DNA of 64,000 bases from CAWIJK01 sp963836375 (GTDB lineage: Bacteria; Actinomycetota; Acidimicrobiia; Acidimicrobiales; RAAP-2): positions 992,001 to 1,056,000 of the forward strand of contig CAWIJK010000004.1 in assembly GCA_963836375.1 (NCBI GenBank). The letters run 5' to 3'. The position numbers and the translations under genes were made by a program. The notes beneath the pieces were generated by a model, which was given only the letters and a program-made list of their open reading frames with translations, was not told the DNA's origin and did not search any database. Shown piece after piece: positions 38,229-46,877 of this stretch (position 1 is the first letter of the stretch; each line of letters begins with the position of its first letter).

Positions 38229-38750
38229 GTGCGGATTCGCCGTCACCGCGTTGTCGTGGGGACGATCGCCCTTTTGCTCTGTGGGTTCCTTGTTGCCACG
38301 GCACTGCTATTCGTGTGGCCGGCCACCAACGCCCCGGAGCGGGTGAATGCCATCGTCGTGCTCGGTGGATCGGGCCCCCGCTGGCAGAAGGGCCTGGCCC
38401 TGGCCCGAGAAGGCTACGCCCCGATCCTAGTGCTCTCGGATCACCCCGAGGCTCCTTGTCCGAAGAGCTGGCGCACGGTCCGGGTCATTTGCATCAACCC
38501 CACGCCGGCCTCCACCCGGGGCGAGGCCCGTGAGGTGTCAAAGATGGCGGCCGAGTATCGCTGGAATCGACTTCTCGTGGTCACGAGCATCCCGCAGACG
38601 ACTCGCGCCCGTATCCGGCTCGACCGCTGCTACCAGGGGACCATGCTCTTCGATCCGGTGATCCCTGGCGGGTTCGGTGAGTGGCTCTACAACCTGGTCT
38701 ACGAGTGGGGGGCCCTGGCCAAGGCCCTCGTGTGGCAGCGAGGGTGCTGA
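38229..38750 (+). CDS. YdcF/DUF218-family membrane-anchored protein
   Basis: About 173 residues. An N-terminal TM helix (VVVGTIALLLCGFLVATALL) is followed by a DUF218 (YdcF/SanA/ElyC) domain with NAIVVLGGSGPRWQKGLAL and TPASTRGEAREVSKMAAEYR. SanA/ElyC homologues influence envelope permeability and peptidoglycan or lipid-carrier metabolism. GTG 38229 is taken as start; the in-frame extension back to 38145 is less likely. It marks the beginning of the lower-GC, envelope-related half of the window. Confidence 0.75.
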   Translation: MRIRRHRVVVGTIALLLCGFLVATALLFVWPATNAPERVNAIVVLGGSGPRWQKGLALAREGYAPILVLSDHPEAPCPKSWRTVRVICINPTPASTRGEAREVSKMAAEYRWNRLLVVTSIPQTTRARIRLDRCYQGTMLFDPVIPGGFGEWLYNLVYEWGALAKALVWQRGC

Positions 38751-38951
38751 TCCCGCCGGGGGAGCTCACGGACCCCGGTCGGCTCTTGCCCGGATGGTTC
38801 AAAGAGGCCGGGCGTTGCTGGGCCGGCGCGAGGGTGGGCCGGGTACTCTTACGCGTTCTGCCGACGTGACGGGGCGGACCGGTGCCGGGGTCGGCACCTC
38901 GCTGAGCCCGCCGGCCCGGCGCTGCCGGTTGCTCGATCGCCGCATGGGCGG

Positions 38952-40157
38952 TCAGGGCATCAGGACCCCTGGTTGTGGGTGGCCGATGGCGAACTCATAG
39001 ATCGATTCCAGTTGGGCCAGATTGCTCTCCCGCCCGAACTGCGCCCTGGCCGAGACGCGAGCGTTCTCACCCAGGGCGTCGAACCATTCCGGCGACGTTG
39101 CCACGTTGCGTAGGATGCCAGCCAGAGCCTCGGCGTCACCCGGCGGAAACAGCACCCCGTCCCGGCCGTCGCCGATCAACTCGGGAAATGACCCGTGGGC
39201 TGGGGCGATCGGGGGGACGCCGGCAGTCTTGGCTTCGGCGATCACCAGGCCAAACGGCTCCGGCCATGCCGAAGGGACGACGGCGGCCCGAGCCCGACTG
39301 AGCAACGCTGCGCATTGCTGGCGGCTCAAGAGGCCGAGCAGATCGACCGACGTCTTTGTTGCCGCCCACGACCGCACGACTCCTTCGAGCTCGCCCGTCC
39401 CAGCTATGGCCAATCTGAGCTCGTCGGTGCCGGGGACGGACTCGACAAGGTCCCAGGCACGCATGAGCAGACGGATGCCCTTGGCTTCGCTCAGGCGTCC
39501 GGTGAAGGCGACGAGGTTCTCGGTGGCTCCCCGCGCAACCTCGTGCGGGACGAAGTTCCATTTCACGAAGCACCGGGAGGGCGGCAGATCGAGTTGGGTG
39601 AAGAGCGTGCGTTCCGCGTCGGAGATGAAGATGTAGGCCGACGGTACGGTCTGCCACGTCTTTCGCTGGATGACGTTCGCCACCACCATTGGGGCGGTCG
39701 AGATGGCGGTCCCCTTGTAACACCCGTGGCGGAGTGCCGGGAGCCCGTTGTGGCCGGCGCAGTCGTAGCAGGTCGCACCGTCCCGGAAGAAAGTGCCTCC
39801 GGCGCAGAGCGGCCTGAAGTTGTGGAAGGTGACGACCACCGGCACCCGACGCCGCCGACAGGCGTGAAGCACGGATGGGCTCATGAGGGGAAAGAGATTG
39901 TGGACATGAACCACGTCAGGCTGGAAGTCGTCGAGTACCCGGGTCAGGGATTGTCCGGCGAGCGGATTCCACACCACCGACAGGGGGATGGTCGCCTTCT
40001 GAAATGCCGAGAAGGTCGCTATCTCGTCGTTGTGTCGTTCGACGAGCCTGACCTGGTGACCGCCCTGCTCAAGCAGGGCCGCCTCCTGGTCGACCACCCG
40101 GTCCTCTCCGCTGGGTTCCTGGCTGCGGTATCGGTTGTGAGCGATGAGGATACGCAC
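38952..40157 (-). CDS. GT4-family glycosyltransferase
   Basis: A 401-residue GT-B glycosyltransferase of family GT4. It has the N-terminal acceptor domain (MRILIAHNRYRSQEPSGEDR; VHVHNLFPLMSP; CxxC-containing insert CYDCAGHNG) and the C-terminal nucleotide-sugar domain (VAFTGRLSEAKGIRLLMRAW; VPSAWPEPFGLVIAEAKTAG with the EX7E-type acid pair). It is cytoplasmic or membrane-associated and probably extends a lipid-linked glycan. It starts at GTG 40157. TACACT (40166-40171) 8 nt upstream and the lack of a Shine-Dalgarno suggest leaderless transcription. Confidence 0.9.
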   Translation of the reverse strand: MRILIAHNRYRSQEPSGEDRVVDQEAALLEQGGHQVRLVERHNDEIATFSAFQKATIPLSVVWNPLAGQSLTRVLDDFQPDVVHVHNLFPLMSPSVLHACRRRRVPVVVTFHNFRPLCAGGTFFRDGATCYDCAGHNGLPALRHGCYKGTAISTAPMVVANVIQRKTWQTVPSAYIFISDAERTLFTQLDLPPSRCFVKWNFVPHEVARGATENLVAFTGRLSEAKGIRLLMRAWDLVESVPGTDELRLAIAGTGELEGVVRSWAATKTSVDLLGLLSRQQCAALLSRARAAVVPSAWPEPFGLVIAEAKTAGVPPIAPAHGSFPELIGDGRDGVLFPPGDAEALAGILRNVATSPEWFDALGENARVSARAQFGRESNLAQLESIYEFAIGHPQPGVLMP

Positions 40158-40310
40158 GGATGTTCAGTGTAAGAGGGCTGCCAACGTGCCTTCGCTGGGT
40201 CCCGGAATCAGCGTTGCTCCAGCAAGAGTCACGCCGGCTAGAGCGCTGGCAATTCGCCTCTGATACAGGGTCGGCGACGCCGGGCTCTCGCCGATGACGC
40301 CGGCCTTCGG

Positions 40311-41114
40311 TCACGCAGTGGCGGATTCCCTGGGCCTGGCGGCGCGAACGACGTGCACGCGACTGCCACGGACTCTTGGCCCAGAGGTTCGGCTTCCCCG
40401 CCTGGCCTTGTCCGGGCTCCAGTCCGTCTCCCTGGCCAGTGCGACCGCTGCCACTTGCGAGTTGACACCCAGTTTCTGGAGGATCGATTTGATCTGCGAT
40501 CGGACCGTGGACATGGCGACCCACGACTCGTTCGCTATTTCCTCAGCCGATCGGCCTCTCATGATCTCGCCCAGGACCTCACCTTCGCGCCGGGTCAGGA
40601 AGTCAAACGGCGTGGTCCGGCCAAACGAGGCCCGGGCCTCTGTCTCTCGCAGTTGAGCCAGTTGGCGACGCGCCCTCTTCTCGACGAGGGACCTGTCGGC
40701 GAGGACGAGAAGGAGGGACTCGACGAAGTGATCCAGGGGTGACTCCATGCTCAAAAGGGTGGAGGCTCCGCCGCTCAGGCAGATATCGAGCGTCCCGGCA
40801 TCGACCCTGGTGGCCATGGCGACGATCGGCACATCGTCAGCTCGTAGCTCTTCGAGGCGTCGCCAGAGTTCTTCATGCTCAAAGAGGTCCGCGTCGACGA
40901 GGACGAGGTGCAAGTCCCAGGTTGGGGACCCGGACCACTCCTGGCCAGAGCCAGGGACCTCGAAGTTCGCTACGAGGCCACGCTCGTCGAGAACGCGGGA
41001 CAGGCTCTCCGCCACCAGACGAACGCCGGAGACAACGAGGACTTTCCTCAGCTGACTCCCAGCGTCGTGGAGCACCGCTTCGGAGAAGCTCTCGATCGGC
41101 GACCGGCGGTGCAT
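40311..41114 (-). CDS. LuxR/NarL-type response-regulator-like transcription factor
   Basis: About 267 residues. The N-terminal part (about 20-135) has a receiver-like pattern (KVLVVSGVRLVAESLSRVLD; LHLVLVDADLFEHEE; IVAMATR), with Asp in VLVDADL at the phosphoacceptor position but weak acidic pocket. The C-terminal LuxR HTH reads FLTRREGEVLGEIMRGRSAE, then EIANESWVAMSTVRSQIKSI. No histidine kinase is adjacent. ATG 41114 is used; an upstream TTG at 41141 would lie inside the direct-repeat operator. It is divergent from the SARP-type gene and shares a 409-bp control region with it. Confidence 0.82.
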   Translation of the reverse strand: MHRRSPIESFSEAVLHDAGSQLRKVLVVSGVRLVAESLSRVLDERGLVANFEVPGSGQEWSGSPTWDLHLVLVDADLFEHEELWRRLEELRADDVPIVAMATRVDAGTLDICLSGGASTLLSMESPLDHFVESLLLVLADRSLVEKRARRQLAQLRETEARASFGRTTPFDFLTRREGEVLGEIMRGRSAEEIANESWVAMSTVRSQIKSILQKLGVNSQVAAVALARETDWSPDKARRGSRTSGPRVRGSRVHVVRAARPRESATA

Positions 41115-41136
41115 CCGGAGATGTTGGTCGAGGGGT

Positions 41137-41198
41137 GTCAAAGGGTCATTGGCCAGCCGTCAAGGGAGTGTCAACCGGCCGTCAACGTCATGTCACCG
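41137..41198. promoter_or_regulatory. Direct-repeat operator: GTCA heptamers at 11-bp period
   Basis: On the plus strand, GTCAAGG (41159), GTCAACC (41170), GTCAACG (41181) and GTCACCG (41192) start exactly 11 bp apart, and GTCAAAG (41137) lies exactly 22 bp before the first. Seven-base half-sites with 4-bp spacers are how OmpR-fold activators (PhoP, AfsR and other SARPs) bind. On the minus strand each unit contains TTGAC, so the array also offers -35-like elements to the LuxR gene, whose ATG is 23 bp away. Confidence 0.65.
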
Positions 41199-41402
41199 GC
41201 TGGCTGCGAGGTCCTCGGATCACCGCAAAGGTGGCCGCGGGATTTTGCAGGCGTGGTGCACAGGGTGCTCACCGCAGCTCTGCCACAGGTACGCCCACGA
41301 AGGGAAAGATGCCCACTGGGCCGATGTGCGATCCGTGGTGGCATTGAAAATGACAACTGTGTGATCGCCCGTCGCGCGCTGGCATTACCGACACGCAACA
41401 AC

Positions 41403-41431
41403 TTGACCGGTCTGGGGGCCTACCTTAGAGT
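41403..41431 (+). promoter_or_regulatory. Housekeeping-sigma promoter for the SARP-type gene
   Basis: TTGACC (41403-41408), a 17-bp spacer and TAGAGT (41426-41431) form a strong -35/-10 pair pointing at the regulator starting at 41524. Predicted transcription starts near 41438, leaving a leader of about 85 nt that contains an inverted repeat. Confidence 0.6.
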
Positions 41432-41473
41432 GACCGCCCGGGGGAGAGAGTGAGGTCGGGCGGGGGCGGTCAC
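41430..41473. promoter_or_regulatory. 10-bp inverted repeat at the transcription start/leader
   Basis: GTGACCGCCC (41430-41439) and GGGCGGTCAC (41464-41473) are perfect inverted arms, 24 nt apart. They overlap the end of the -10 box and are followed by TTTTT at 41485-41489. The arms could be operator half-sites or, if transcribed, part of a leader hairpin. Confidence 0.45.
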
Positions 41474-41523
41474 CCCCTCGTCACTTTTTCCATGTCGGAT
41501 CCCAGCGTCGGCAGGATTCTCAT

Positions 41524-42276
41524 ATGAGGGGCGATTCCGCGACGTTGGCGCGGGCCTCTTCGCACGAGCGAGGAGCGGAATCGGCCGCGCCGCCGCTGTT
41601 GAGGCTGCAGTTGTTGAGCGGCTTCGCCGCTCTGCTCGACGGCGAAGTTGTCGATCTCCCGCTCAGTGTCCAGCGCGTTGTCGTCTTTCTCAGCCTCCAA
41701 GGCCACCCGCTTCACCGCCAGCACGTGGCCGGGACCCTTTGGCCCGAGACCACCGACCAACGGGCCAGTGCCAACTTGAGATCTGCGCTCTGGCGGCTGA
41801 ACCAGCTCGGCTGTCCGTTTATCAAGGCCACGGGCTCCCGGCTCGAGATCGCGCCGGACGTCAGCGTGGACCTTCATGAGAGCGTTGCCAGGGTCCACCA
41901 GTTCCTCCGGGAGGGAGGGAACCCGCCAGAGCGACTAGACGAGCGGCAGTTCTGCTTCGACCTTCTGCCAGATTGGTACGATGATTGGCTCATCATCGAG
42001 CGCGAGCGGTTCCACCAGCTCCGCCTGCGGGCGCTGGAGTGCATCTGCGAGGCCCTGACCGCCAAGGGGGACTACGCCGGGGCGCTGGAGGCGGCGCTGG
42101 CCGCCATCGCCGCCGAGCCCCTGAGGGAGAGTGCTCACCGCGCCCTCATCGGCGTCCACCTGGCGGAGGGAAACCGCGCCGAAGCGGTCCGCCAATTTCG
42201 GCTTTACGGTCAGATTCTGCAAGAGGAATTGAACCTTTCCCCCTCACTCAAGATGGTGGACCTGCTCCAATTTTGA
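41524..42276 (+). CDS. SARP-type (BTAD-domain) transcriptional regulator
   Basis: A 250-residue regulator with an OmpR-like winged helix (about 24-110; LQLLSGFAALLDGEVVDLPL, GTLWPETTDQRASANLRSAL, SRLEIAPDVSVDL) and a C-terminal BTAD domain of TPR-like helices (about 118-248; DWLIIERERFHQLRLRALEC, AAIAAEPLRESAHRALIGVH, GNRAEAVRQFRLYGQIL). It is the size and layout of small SARPs that activate biosynthetic clusters. It lacks the ATPase of AfsR. Its own promoter region carries the 11-bp repeat array, suggesting autoregulation or control of the divergent LuxR gene. Confidence 0.88.
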   Translation: MRGDSATLARASSHERGAESAAPPLLRLQLLSGFAALLDGEVVDLPLSVQRVVVFLSLQGHPLHRQHVAGTLWPETTDQRASANLRSALWRLNQLGCPFIKATGSRLEIAPDVSVDLHESVARVHQFLREGGNPPERLDERQFCFDLLPDWYDDWLIIERERFHQLRLRALECICEALTAKGDYAGALEAALAAIAAEPLRESAHRALIGVHLAEGNRAEAVRQFRLYGQILQEELNLSPSLKMVDLLQF

Positions 42277-42329
42277 AGACGATGGTTCTGTGACGCCCCA
42301 GTGACGGGGCGAGTAGAAGATGCATTGGT

Positions 42330-42545
42330 GTGACAGGACTTCGTGACCAGAAAGCCGGTGTCCTCGCAATCCGCGTCTGGATAGAAGAGACGTCACCGCT
42401 CCAATTGCGAGCCCGCATTACCCACACTTGTGACCTGGACCGTCGGGACCAGGTGATTTCCGTGGCCAGCACCACCGACGAGATCGAAGACGCCGTGGGC
42501 TCGTGGCTCCGCCTGTTCGTGGAGTCCAACCAGCCGGATGAGTAA
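42330..42545 (+). CDS. Small hypothetical protein (71 aa)
   Basis: A GTG-initiated small acidic protein, with alternating strand and helix composition (VLAIRVWIEETSPLQLRARI, ASTTDEIEDAVGSWLRLFVE) clearly different from shadow frames. It sits 53 bp after the SARP-type gene on the same strand and may be cotranscribed. I do not recognise a family. Confidence 0.55.
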   Translation: MTGLRDQKAGVLAIRVWIEETSPLQLRARITHTCDLDRRDQVISVASTTDEIEDAVGSWLRLFVESNQPDE

Positions 42546-42723
42546 GGGCCTTCGGTCGGACCCCCGGAGGGATCCACCATCGACTCGGCGGAACATCCGG
42601 GCTATCCAGCGGTGACCTGGAACGAAAAGCCCGGGTGACGTCGGTTCTCTGCCAGATCGTCCGTTCCCCGCTGAGCCGGCGACCCCTGGACGGACCTGGT
42701 CGGACCGGATAGCGCTGACCACT

Positions 42724-42800
42724 CAAGCTCAGCTCCCCCGAGAGACCGCCAAACAGTGGGGAGCCGCTAAGTCGTCCCTCGAGAACAACGGCTGAGCTTG
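42724..42800. repeat. Long-range 10-bp inverted repeat in an intergenic region
   Basis: CAAGCTCAGC (42724-42733) and GCTGAGCTTG (42791-42800) are perfect inverted arms 57 bp apart; the right arm overlaps a small CTGAGC-TTG-GCTCAG hairpin. They lie in the 380-bp gap (42546-42925) before the carrier-protein gene, which otherwise shows no gene or clear promoter. Function unknown. Confidence 0.35.
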
Positions 42801-42925
42801 GCTCAGACCGAAGGGACCCTGCCGGCAGGTATCAAGGCGGGGGTGGTTCGGGCTCTACGAGCGATAGGCCGGCGGAGGGTAATGTGCGTGAGGAGCGGTG
42901 TGCAGCACGAGTTCAGGGGTTCGAC

Positions 42926-43195
42926 GTGACGGAGACACAAACGATGGCTGCGGGCGTCCGTCGAATCCTCAACGAGAACGGGCGGCTCTCGCTCGACGCA
43001 GAGAAGATCTCGGATCGAGAGGATCTCTTCGATGCCGGAATGACCTCACATGCCACCGTCAACGTCCTGCTGGCGATCGAGGAGCAATACGGGGTGGAAT
43101 TCCCGACAGAGATGCTCCGCCGTTCCACCTTCGCCACCGTTGCAGCGATCTGTGAGGCGATAACGCTCCTCACGTCGGCCACCGTGACCCCCTAA
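42926..43195 (+). CDS. Acyl/aminoacyl carrier protein
   Basis: An 89-residue carrier protein. The four-helix ACP pattern is clear: VRRILNENGRLSLDAEKISD, then LFDAGMTSHATVNVLLAIEE (the phosphopantetheine Ser is the one in MTSHA) and YGVEFPTEMLRRSTFATVAA. TSHA in place of DSL is typical of stand-alone carriers that work with adenylating ligases rather than of fatty-acid ACP. GTG 42926 has AGGGG 6 nt upstream; ATG 42944 is an alternative. The adenylating enzyme at 62.5 kb is the only candidate loader in the window. Confidence 0.85.
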   Translation: MTETQTMAAGVRRILNENGRLSLDAEKISDREDLFDAGMTSHATVNVLLAIEEQYGVEFPTEMLRRSTFATVAAICEAITLLTSATVTP

Positions 43196-43211
43196 CGTTC
43201 GCGCCAGAGGA

Positions 43212-44054
43212 TCACTCGAACAGCTTTCCGGCGGTGATCCACAGTGGTGCGTCAGCGCACTCGACCCGACGGGCGCCCGGCCCGGGGTCACTCAGGCTCG
43301 TCCTAGTGATGCGCCACCTCCGGCCGTCGAGGTCAGCCGTCGGACCCTCGCCAGGCCGGGCGGCAAGCTGAAAACTCCAGGCGCGTACCTGGGTGTGAAT
43401 CGATGTGGCGGAATGCGACCAGTCAATGGACTGGTAGTCCGCACCAAACCGGGGGGCCTGACTCGCCCGGTCCTCATCCTGGGGAACCCCAGAATGCCCG
43501 GAGGCCAGCATGCCCATAACCTCGGGGAGCATTCGAAGAGCCATGACATTCAGCCGCGGAACCACGTCGCCCAGGGTGTCCTCGTCGCGGACCGGCGTGG
43601 CCTGTTGCGCCATGATTGGGCCGGCATCGAATTCCTGTACCAAGCGGTGCCAGGTCACCCCGAAGTGGCTGTCCCCGGTGCGGATGGTCCAGGCCAGCGG
43701 GTTCGGACCCCGGTGGCGGGGGAGCAGTGAAGGGTGGTAGTTGACCGTGCCGAAGCGGGGGATTTCGAGAACCTCTGGTGGTATCCGCCAGGCGAACGCC
43801 CAGCAGATGACGGCGTCGGGACGGACGGTTCGCAGAACCGGGGCCAATCGGTCCCTGTCGGCCAGCAAGAAGAGATCCAAATCCGAGGGGCAGGTAGCGT
43901 CGCTCACGGTCCGTTGACCGGGGGATCGAGGCCCGCCGCGGGAGCTGAAGGCGGCCACCGGCTCGTCCCCCATTCTCCTGAGCGACGTCGAGAGCATCGT
44001 CACGACATCGGCGATGTCCGAGAAGAGTGCGACTCTCCATCGGCGGTCAGCCAC
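43212..44054 (-). CDS. Formyltransferase-fold protein, probably sugar-amine or Met-tRNA-like
   Basis: A 280-residue protein with the N10-formyl-THF transferase fold. The catalytic Asn and His are in VNYHPSLLPRHRGPNPLAW, and the Asp is in LVQEFDAGPIMAQQ. The C-terminal domain resembles Fmt/ArnA-type OB-like domains. Given the glycosyltransferase context, N-formylation of an amino sugar is likelier than a second initiator-tRNA enzyme, but the sequence does not settle it. The ATG at 44063 directly abuts GGGAGG; GTG 44054, 9 nt downstream of that Shine-Dalgarno, is the better start. Convergent with the carrier-protein gene. Confidence 0.8.
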   Translation of the reverse strand: MADRRWRVALFSDIADVVTMLSTSLRRMGDEPVAAFSSRGGPRSPGQRTVSDATCPSDLDLFLLADRDRLAPVLRTVRPDAVICWAFAWRIPPEVLEIPRFGTVNYHPSLLPRHRGPNPLAWTIRTGDSHFGVTWHRLVQEFDAGPIMAQQATPVRDEDTLGDVVPRLNVMALRMLPEVMGMLASGHSGVPQDEDRASQAPRFGADYQSIDWSHSATSIHTQVRAWSFQLAARPGEGPTADLDGRRWRITRTSLSDPGPGARRVECADAPLWITAGKLFE

Positions 44055-44126
44055 TCTCGGCATCCTCCCGCCGAGCGCGCCGGGCCCAAGGTGGTGGCTG
44101 CTCAGGGCCTCCGGTGAGCCTGCTCG

Positions 44127-46877
44127 TCATGTGGGGACGGCGCCGACGATGTCGTTGACTTTCACGCCGAGTTCAGGAAGCGACCCGACTTCGGAGGCAT
44201 CGCCGAAAGCGAAGACCCCACCGTCGGAACCGATGAGCCAGTATCCCCTCCCGTCCGGCGTCGGCACGACGGCGGTGATGTTCGAGACGTTCACGCCGAT
44301 TGCCGGGAGCGATCCGTAGAACTGGGCGTCCCCGAAAGCAAAGACCGACCCGTTCTGACTGACCAGCCAATAGCCCCCCGAGTCACGAGTGGCGGCGATC
44401 CCGACGATTGGGGTGGAGGACTTCCCGCCCAGGCCGCCCACGTACGGGGCGGCGCCCAGGGCGTAGACCGCACCCGAATCGCTGACCAACCAGTAGCCGA
44501 AGTCATCAGCGGTCGGCACGATCCCGACGATGTCGTGCACGTGGACGCCCAGGCCGGGGAGCGAGTTCTCGAAGGGGGCATCGCCGAAGGCGAACACCCC
44601 GCCGTCCGAGCCGACCAGGAAGTAACCGGCGTCGGTCGCCGTCGGCACGATCCCGACGATGTCGTGCACGTGGACGCCCAGGCCGGGGAGCGAGTTCTCG
44701 AAGGGGGCATCGCCGAAGGCGAACACCCCGCCGTCCGAGCCGACCAGGAAGTAACCGGCGTCGGTCGCCGTCGGCACGATCCCGACGATGTCGTGCACCT
44801 GGACGCCCAGGCCGGGGAGCGAGCCGAAGTAGCCTTGACCGGACCCCCCGAAGACGAACACCCCGCCGTCCGAGCCGACCAGGTCGTAGGCGCCCGACGG
44901 CACCGGGGTTGTTACTTGGGGAGATGGCGACCCGACATCAAGGACGGTCGTGCCCGAGGAGGCGGCGAAGTTCAGATCACCTGAGTACTCCCCGGTGACG
45001 CCGTCAGCTCCGAGCGGGGCATCGGAGGCGGTACAACTCCCGACGCCGGCGACGAGGGGCGCCGTGCACAGCGGGGTGGTGCCGGCGGAGAAGACGACGG
45101 AGCCGGTAGGCGTGCCGGCACTTGAAGTCACCGCCGCTGAGTATGTCACGGCGTTGCCTGAGGTGACGGAGCTGGGAGAGACGTCGACGGTCGTTGTGGT
45201 CGGGGCCGGAGAGTCAAACACGGTGACTGCCCCGCAGCAGTTGCCACCGACCGGATCTCCCACGATGGCCGTCAGTCCCGGACCAGAGAGGGCGACTGAC
45301 GACCCGAAAGCTCCGGCCGAGCTCGGAGCGGTCAGCCACGTGGCCGATGACCAGGTTCCAGTGTCCTGGTAGATCGAGGCTGCTCCACCACCTGAGGTTC
45401 CCGGGGCGCCGACGAGGGCCGCGTCCCCGGTCGCTGAGAGGGCGACCGAATCGCCGAATCCGGTGTCCGAGCTCGGGGCACTCAGCGAAGTACCCGATGA
45501 CCAGGATGATCCGCTCTCGCTGAATACCGTCGCCGCCCCGGTCCCAAACGTTCCTCCCGTCGGATCGCCGACAATGGCTTCGGATCCGCTCTGGTTGAGC
45601 GACACGGTCGACCCGAAGGCCGTTGAGTTTGCCGGGGCCGGAAGCCGGACTCCAGAGCTCCAGTCTTCTCCGCTCAAGGCGTAGGCTGTCGCAGCTCCTC
45701 CACCGGAGGTGCCCGGGTCCCCGACGAGGGCAGTTGAACCAGCCCCCGATAAGGCAACGGCTCTGCCGAAGGCCGAGGTGCCGGACGGCGGGTCGAGGGC
45801 CGTCCCTGAAGACCAGGAGCTGCCACTGAAGGTGTACACCGTGGCCGCTCCGGTTCCCGACGCCCCACCCTGCTCGTCGCCGACGATGGCCGTCAGGCCG
45901 TTGTCGGAGAGCGCCACCGAGGTGCCGAAGGACAGCGCGGAGCTCGGTGGGTCCAGCTCGGTCCCGGCGCTCCAACCAGACGGGCCAAGGGTGTAGACCG
46001 TCGCCGACCCGCCAGTCTCGCTGGCCCGGTTGTAGTTCAGGGGGTCACCTATCAGGGCTGTCGTACCATCAGCCGACAGAGCGACTGACGATCCGAAGCC
46101 CACGCTTCCTCCCGGTGGCACGAGAGATGTGCCGGCGGACCAGGCCGAACCATCGTAGCCGTAGATGGTGGCGCTTCCGGTACCGGCTGAACCACCCTGC
46201 GGATCGCCTACGAGGACGGTGGTCCCAGTCGACGAAGATGAGACGGTGGTGCCGAATGCATTCGACCCGGAAGGTGGTGCCACACTCGCCTGCGCTATCC
46301 AGGGGTCGACGGTGACCGGATAGGCGGCCGAGCGATCCTGAAAGTGGAGCTCGATCGTTGTCCCCGAGACGCCGAACCAGGCAGGGAGAGTCCCTCCGTC
46401 CTTGTCGGTCACCTTCAATCCCGAATAGCTGAGCATGGCTCTGCCACGGGGTCCTTGGAGTCTGATGTCCGTGGAACTCTCGAGCACGGGCAGCAGATTG
46501 CCGGACGTAGCCAGGTTGATCGTGACCTGAGCGCCCGAGCCCCGAGGACGATGCTCCAGCGTGAATCCTTGCTCGACCCGGTTCCCCTCCCGCGAGTACC
46601 ACACCGACACCCCGGGCTCGTTGAACGGCAGAATGTCCTGGCTAGGCACCACTGATCTCGCTCGCCGGAGGGCGGGCGTGCGCACCAGAGTCAGCGGTGC
46701 CAGAGTCCAACCCACATCCGAATTCGCCACCACGTGGAGCCCAGTCTTCCCAACCATAGAGAGCACGAGGTGCGGAGCCAGCCAGGAGCGGTCCGTAAAT
46801 CGGCCGGCAGAGTGGCCAGGGGAATGAGCGGCCGAAAGGCTAGGGCCCCCAAGCGCGCAGAGGTTCACTGCAGTCAA
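44127..46877 (-). CDS. Giant secreted FG-GAP/Ig-like/GDGGVF-repeat surface protein (smaller paralogue)
   Basis: About 916 residues. Order: an N-terminal region (about 1-200) shared with the 55-60 kb paralogue (EQGFTLEHRPRGSGAQVTIN), then six to seven FG-GAP-type blades (about 205-550; FGTSVALSDNGLTAIVGD, WSSGTALDPPSG), one Ig-like domain (about 554-650; VDVSPSSVTSGNAVTYSAAV) and six C-terminal repeats (about 659-916; YFLVGSDGGVFAFGDA, GLGVHVHDIVGIVPT). It looks like an adhesin or matrix protein. The only start codon is TTG 46877; a hydrophobic signal-like run begins before it, in frame, without any ATG/GTG/TTG, so the N-terminus is uncertain. Confidence 0.78.
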   Translation of the reverse strand: MTAVNLCALGGPSLSAAHSPGHSAGRFTDRSWLAPHLVLSMVGKTGLHVVANSDVGWTLAPLTLVRTPALRRARSVVPSQDILPFNEPGVSVWYSREGNRVEQGFTLEHRPRGSGAQVTINLATSGNLLPVLESSTDIRLQGPRGRAMLSYSGLKVTDKDGGTLPAWFGVSGTTIELHFQDRSAAYPVTVDPWIAQASVAPPSGSNAFGTTVSSSSTGTTVLVGDPQGGSAGTGSATIYGYDGSAWSAGTSLVPPGGSVGFGSSVALSADGTTALIGDPLNYNRASETGGSATVYTLGPSGWSAGTELDPPSSALSFGTSVALSDNGLTAIVGDEQGGASGTGAATVYTFSGSSWSSGTALDPPSGTSAFGRAVALSGAGSTALVGDPGTSGGGAATAYALSGEDWSSGVRLPAPANSTAFGSTVSLNQSGSEAIVGDPTGGTFGTGAATVFSESGSSWSSGTSLSAPSSDTGFGDSVALSATGDAALVGAPGTSGGGAASIYQDTGTWSSATWLTAPSSAGAFGSSVALSGPGLTAIVGDPVGGNCCGAVTVFDSPAPTTTTVDVSPSSVTSGNAVTYSAAVTSSAGTPTGSVVFSAGTTPLCTAPLVAGVGSCTASDAPLGADGVTGEYSGDLNFAASSGTTVLDVGSPSPQVTTPVPSGAYDLVGSDGGVFVFGGSGQGYFGSLPGLGVQVHDIVGIVPTATDAGYFLVGSDGGVFAFGDAPFENSLPGLGVHVHDIVGIVPTATDAGYFLVGSDGGVFAFGDAPFENSLPGLGVHVHDIVGIVPTADDFGYWLVSDSGAVYALGAAPYVGGLGGKSSTPIVGIAATRDSGGYWLVSQNGSVFAFGDAQFYGSLPAIGVNVSNITAVVPTPDGRGYWLIGSDGGVFAFGDASEVGSLPELGVKVNDIVGAVPT
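44521..44778. repeat. Two tandem 129-bp repeats within the FG-GAP gene
   Basis: The units start at 44521 and 44650 and are essentially identical over 129 bp; a third, diverging copy begins at 44779. Each encodes one 43-residue unit (GDAPFENSLPGLGVHVHDIV, GIVPTATDAGYFLVGSDGGV, FAF), so 43 residues is the structural repeat length of the C-terminal module. Confidence 0.85.
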
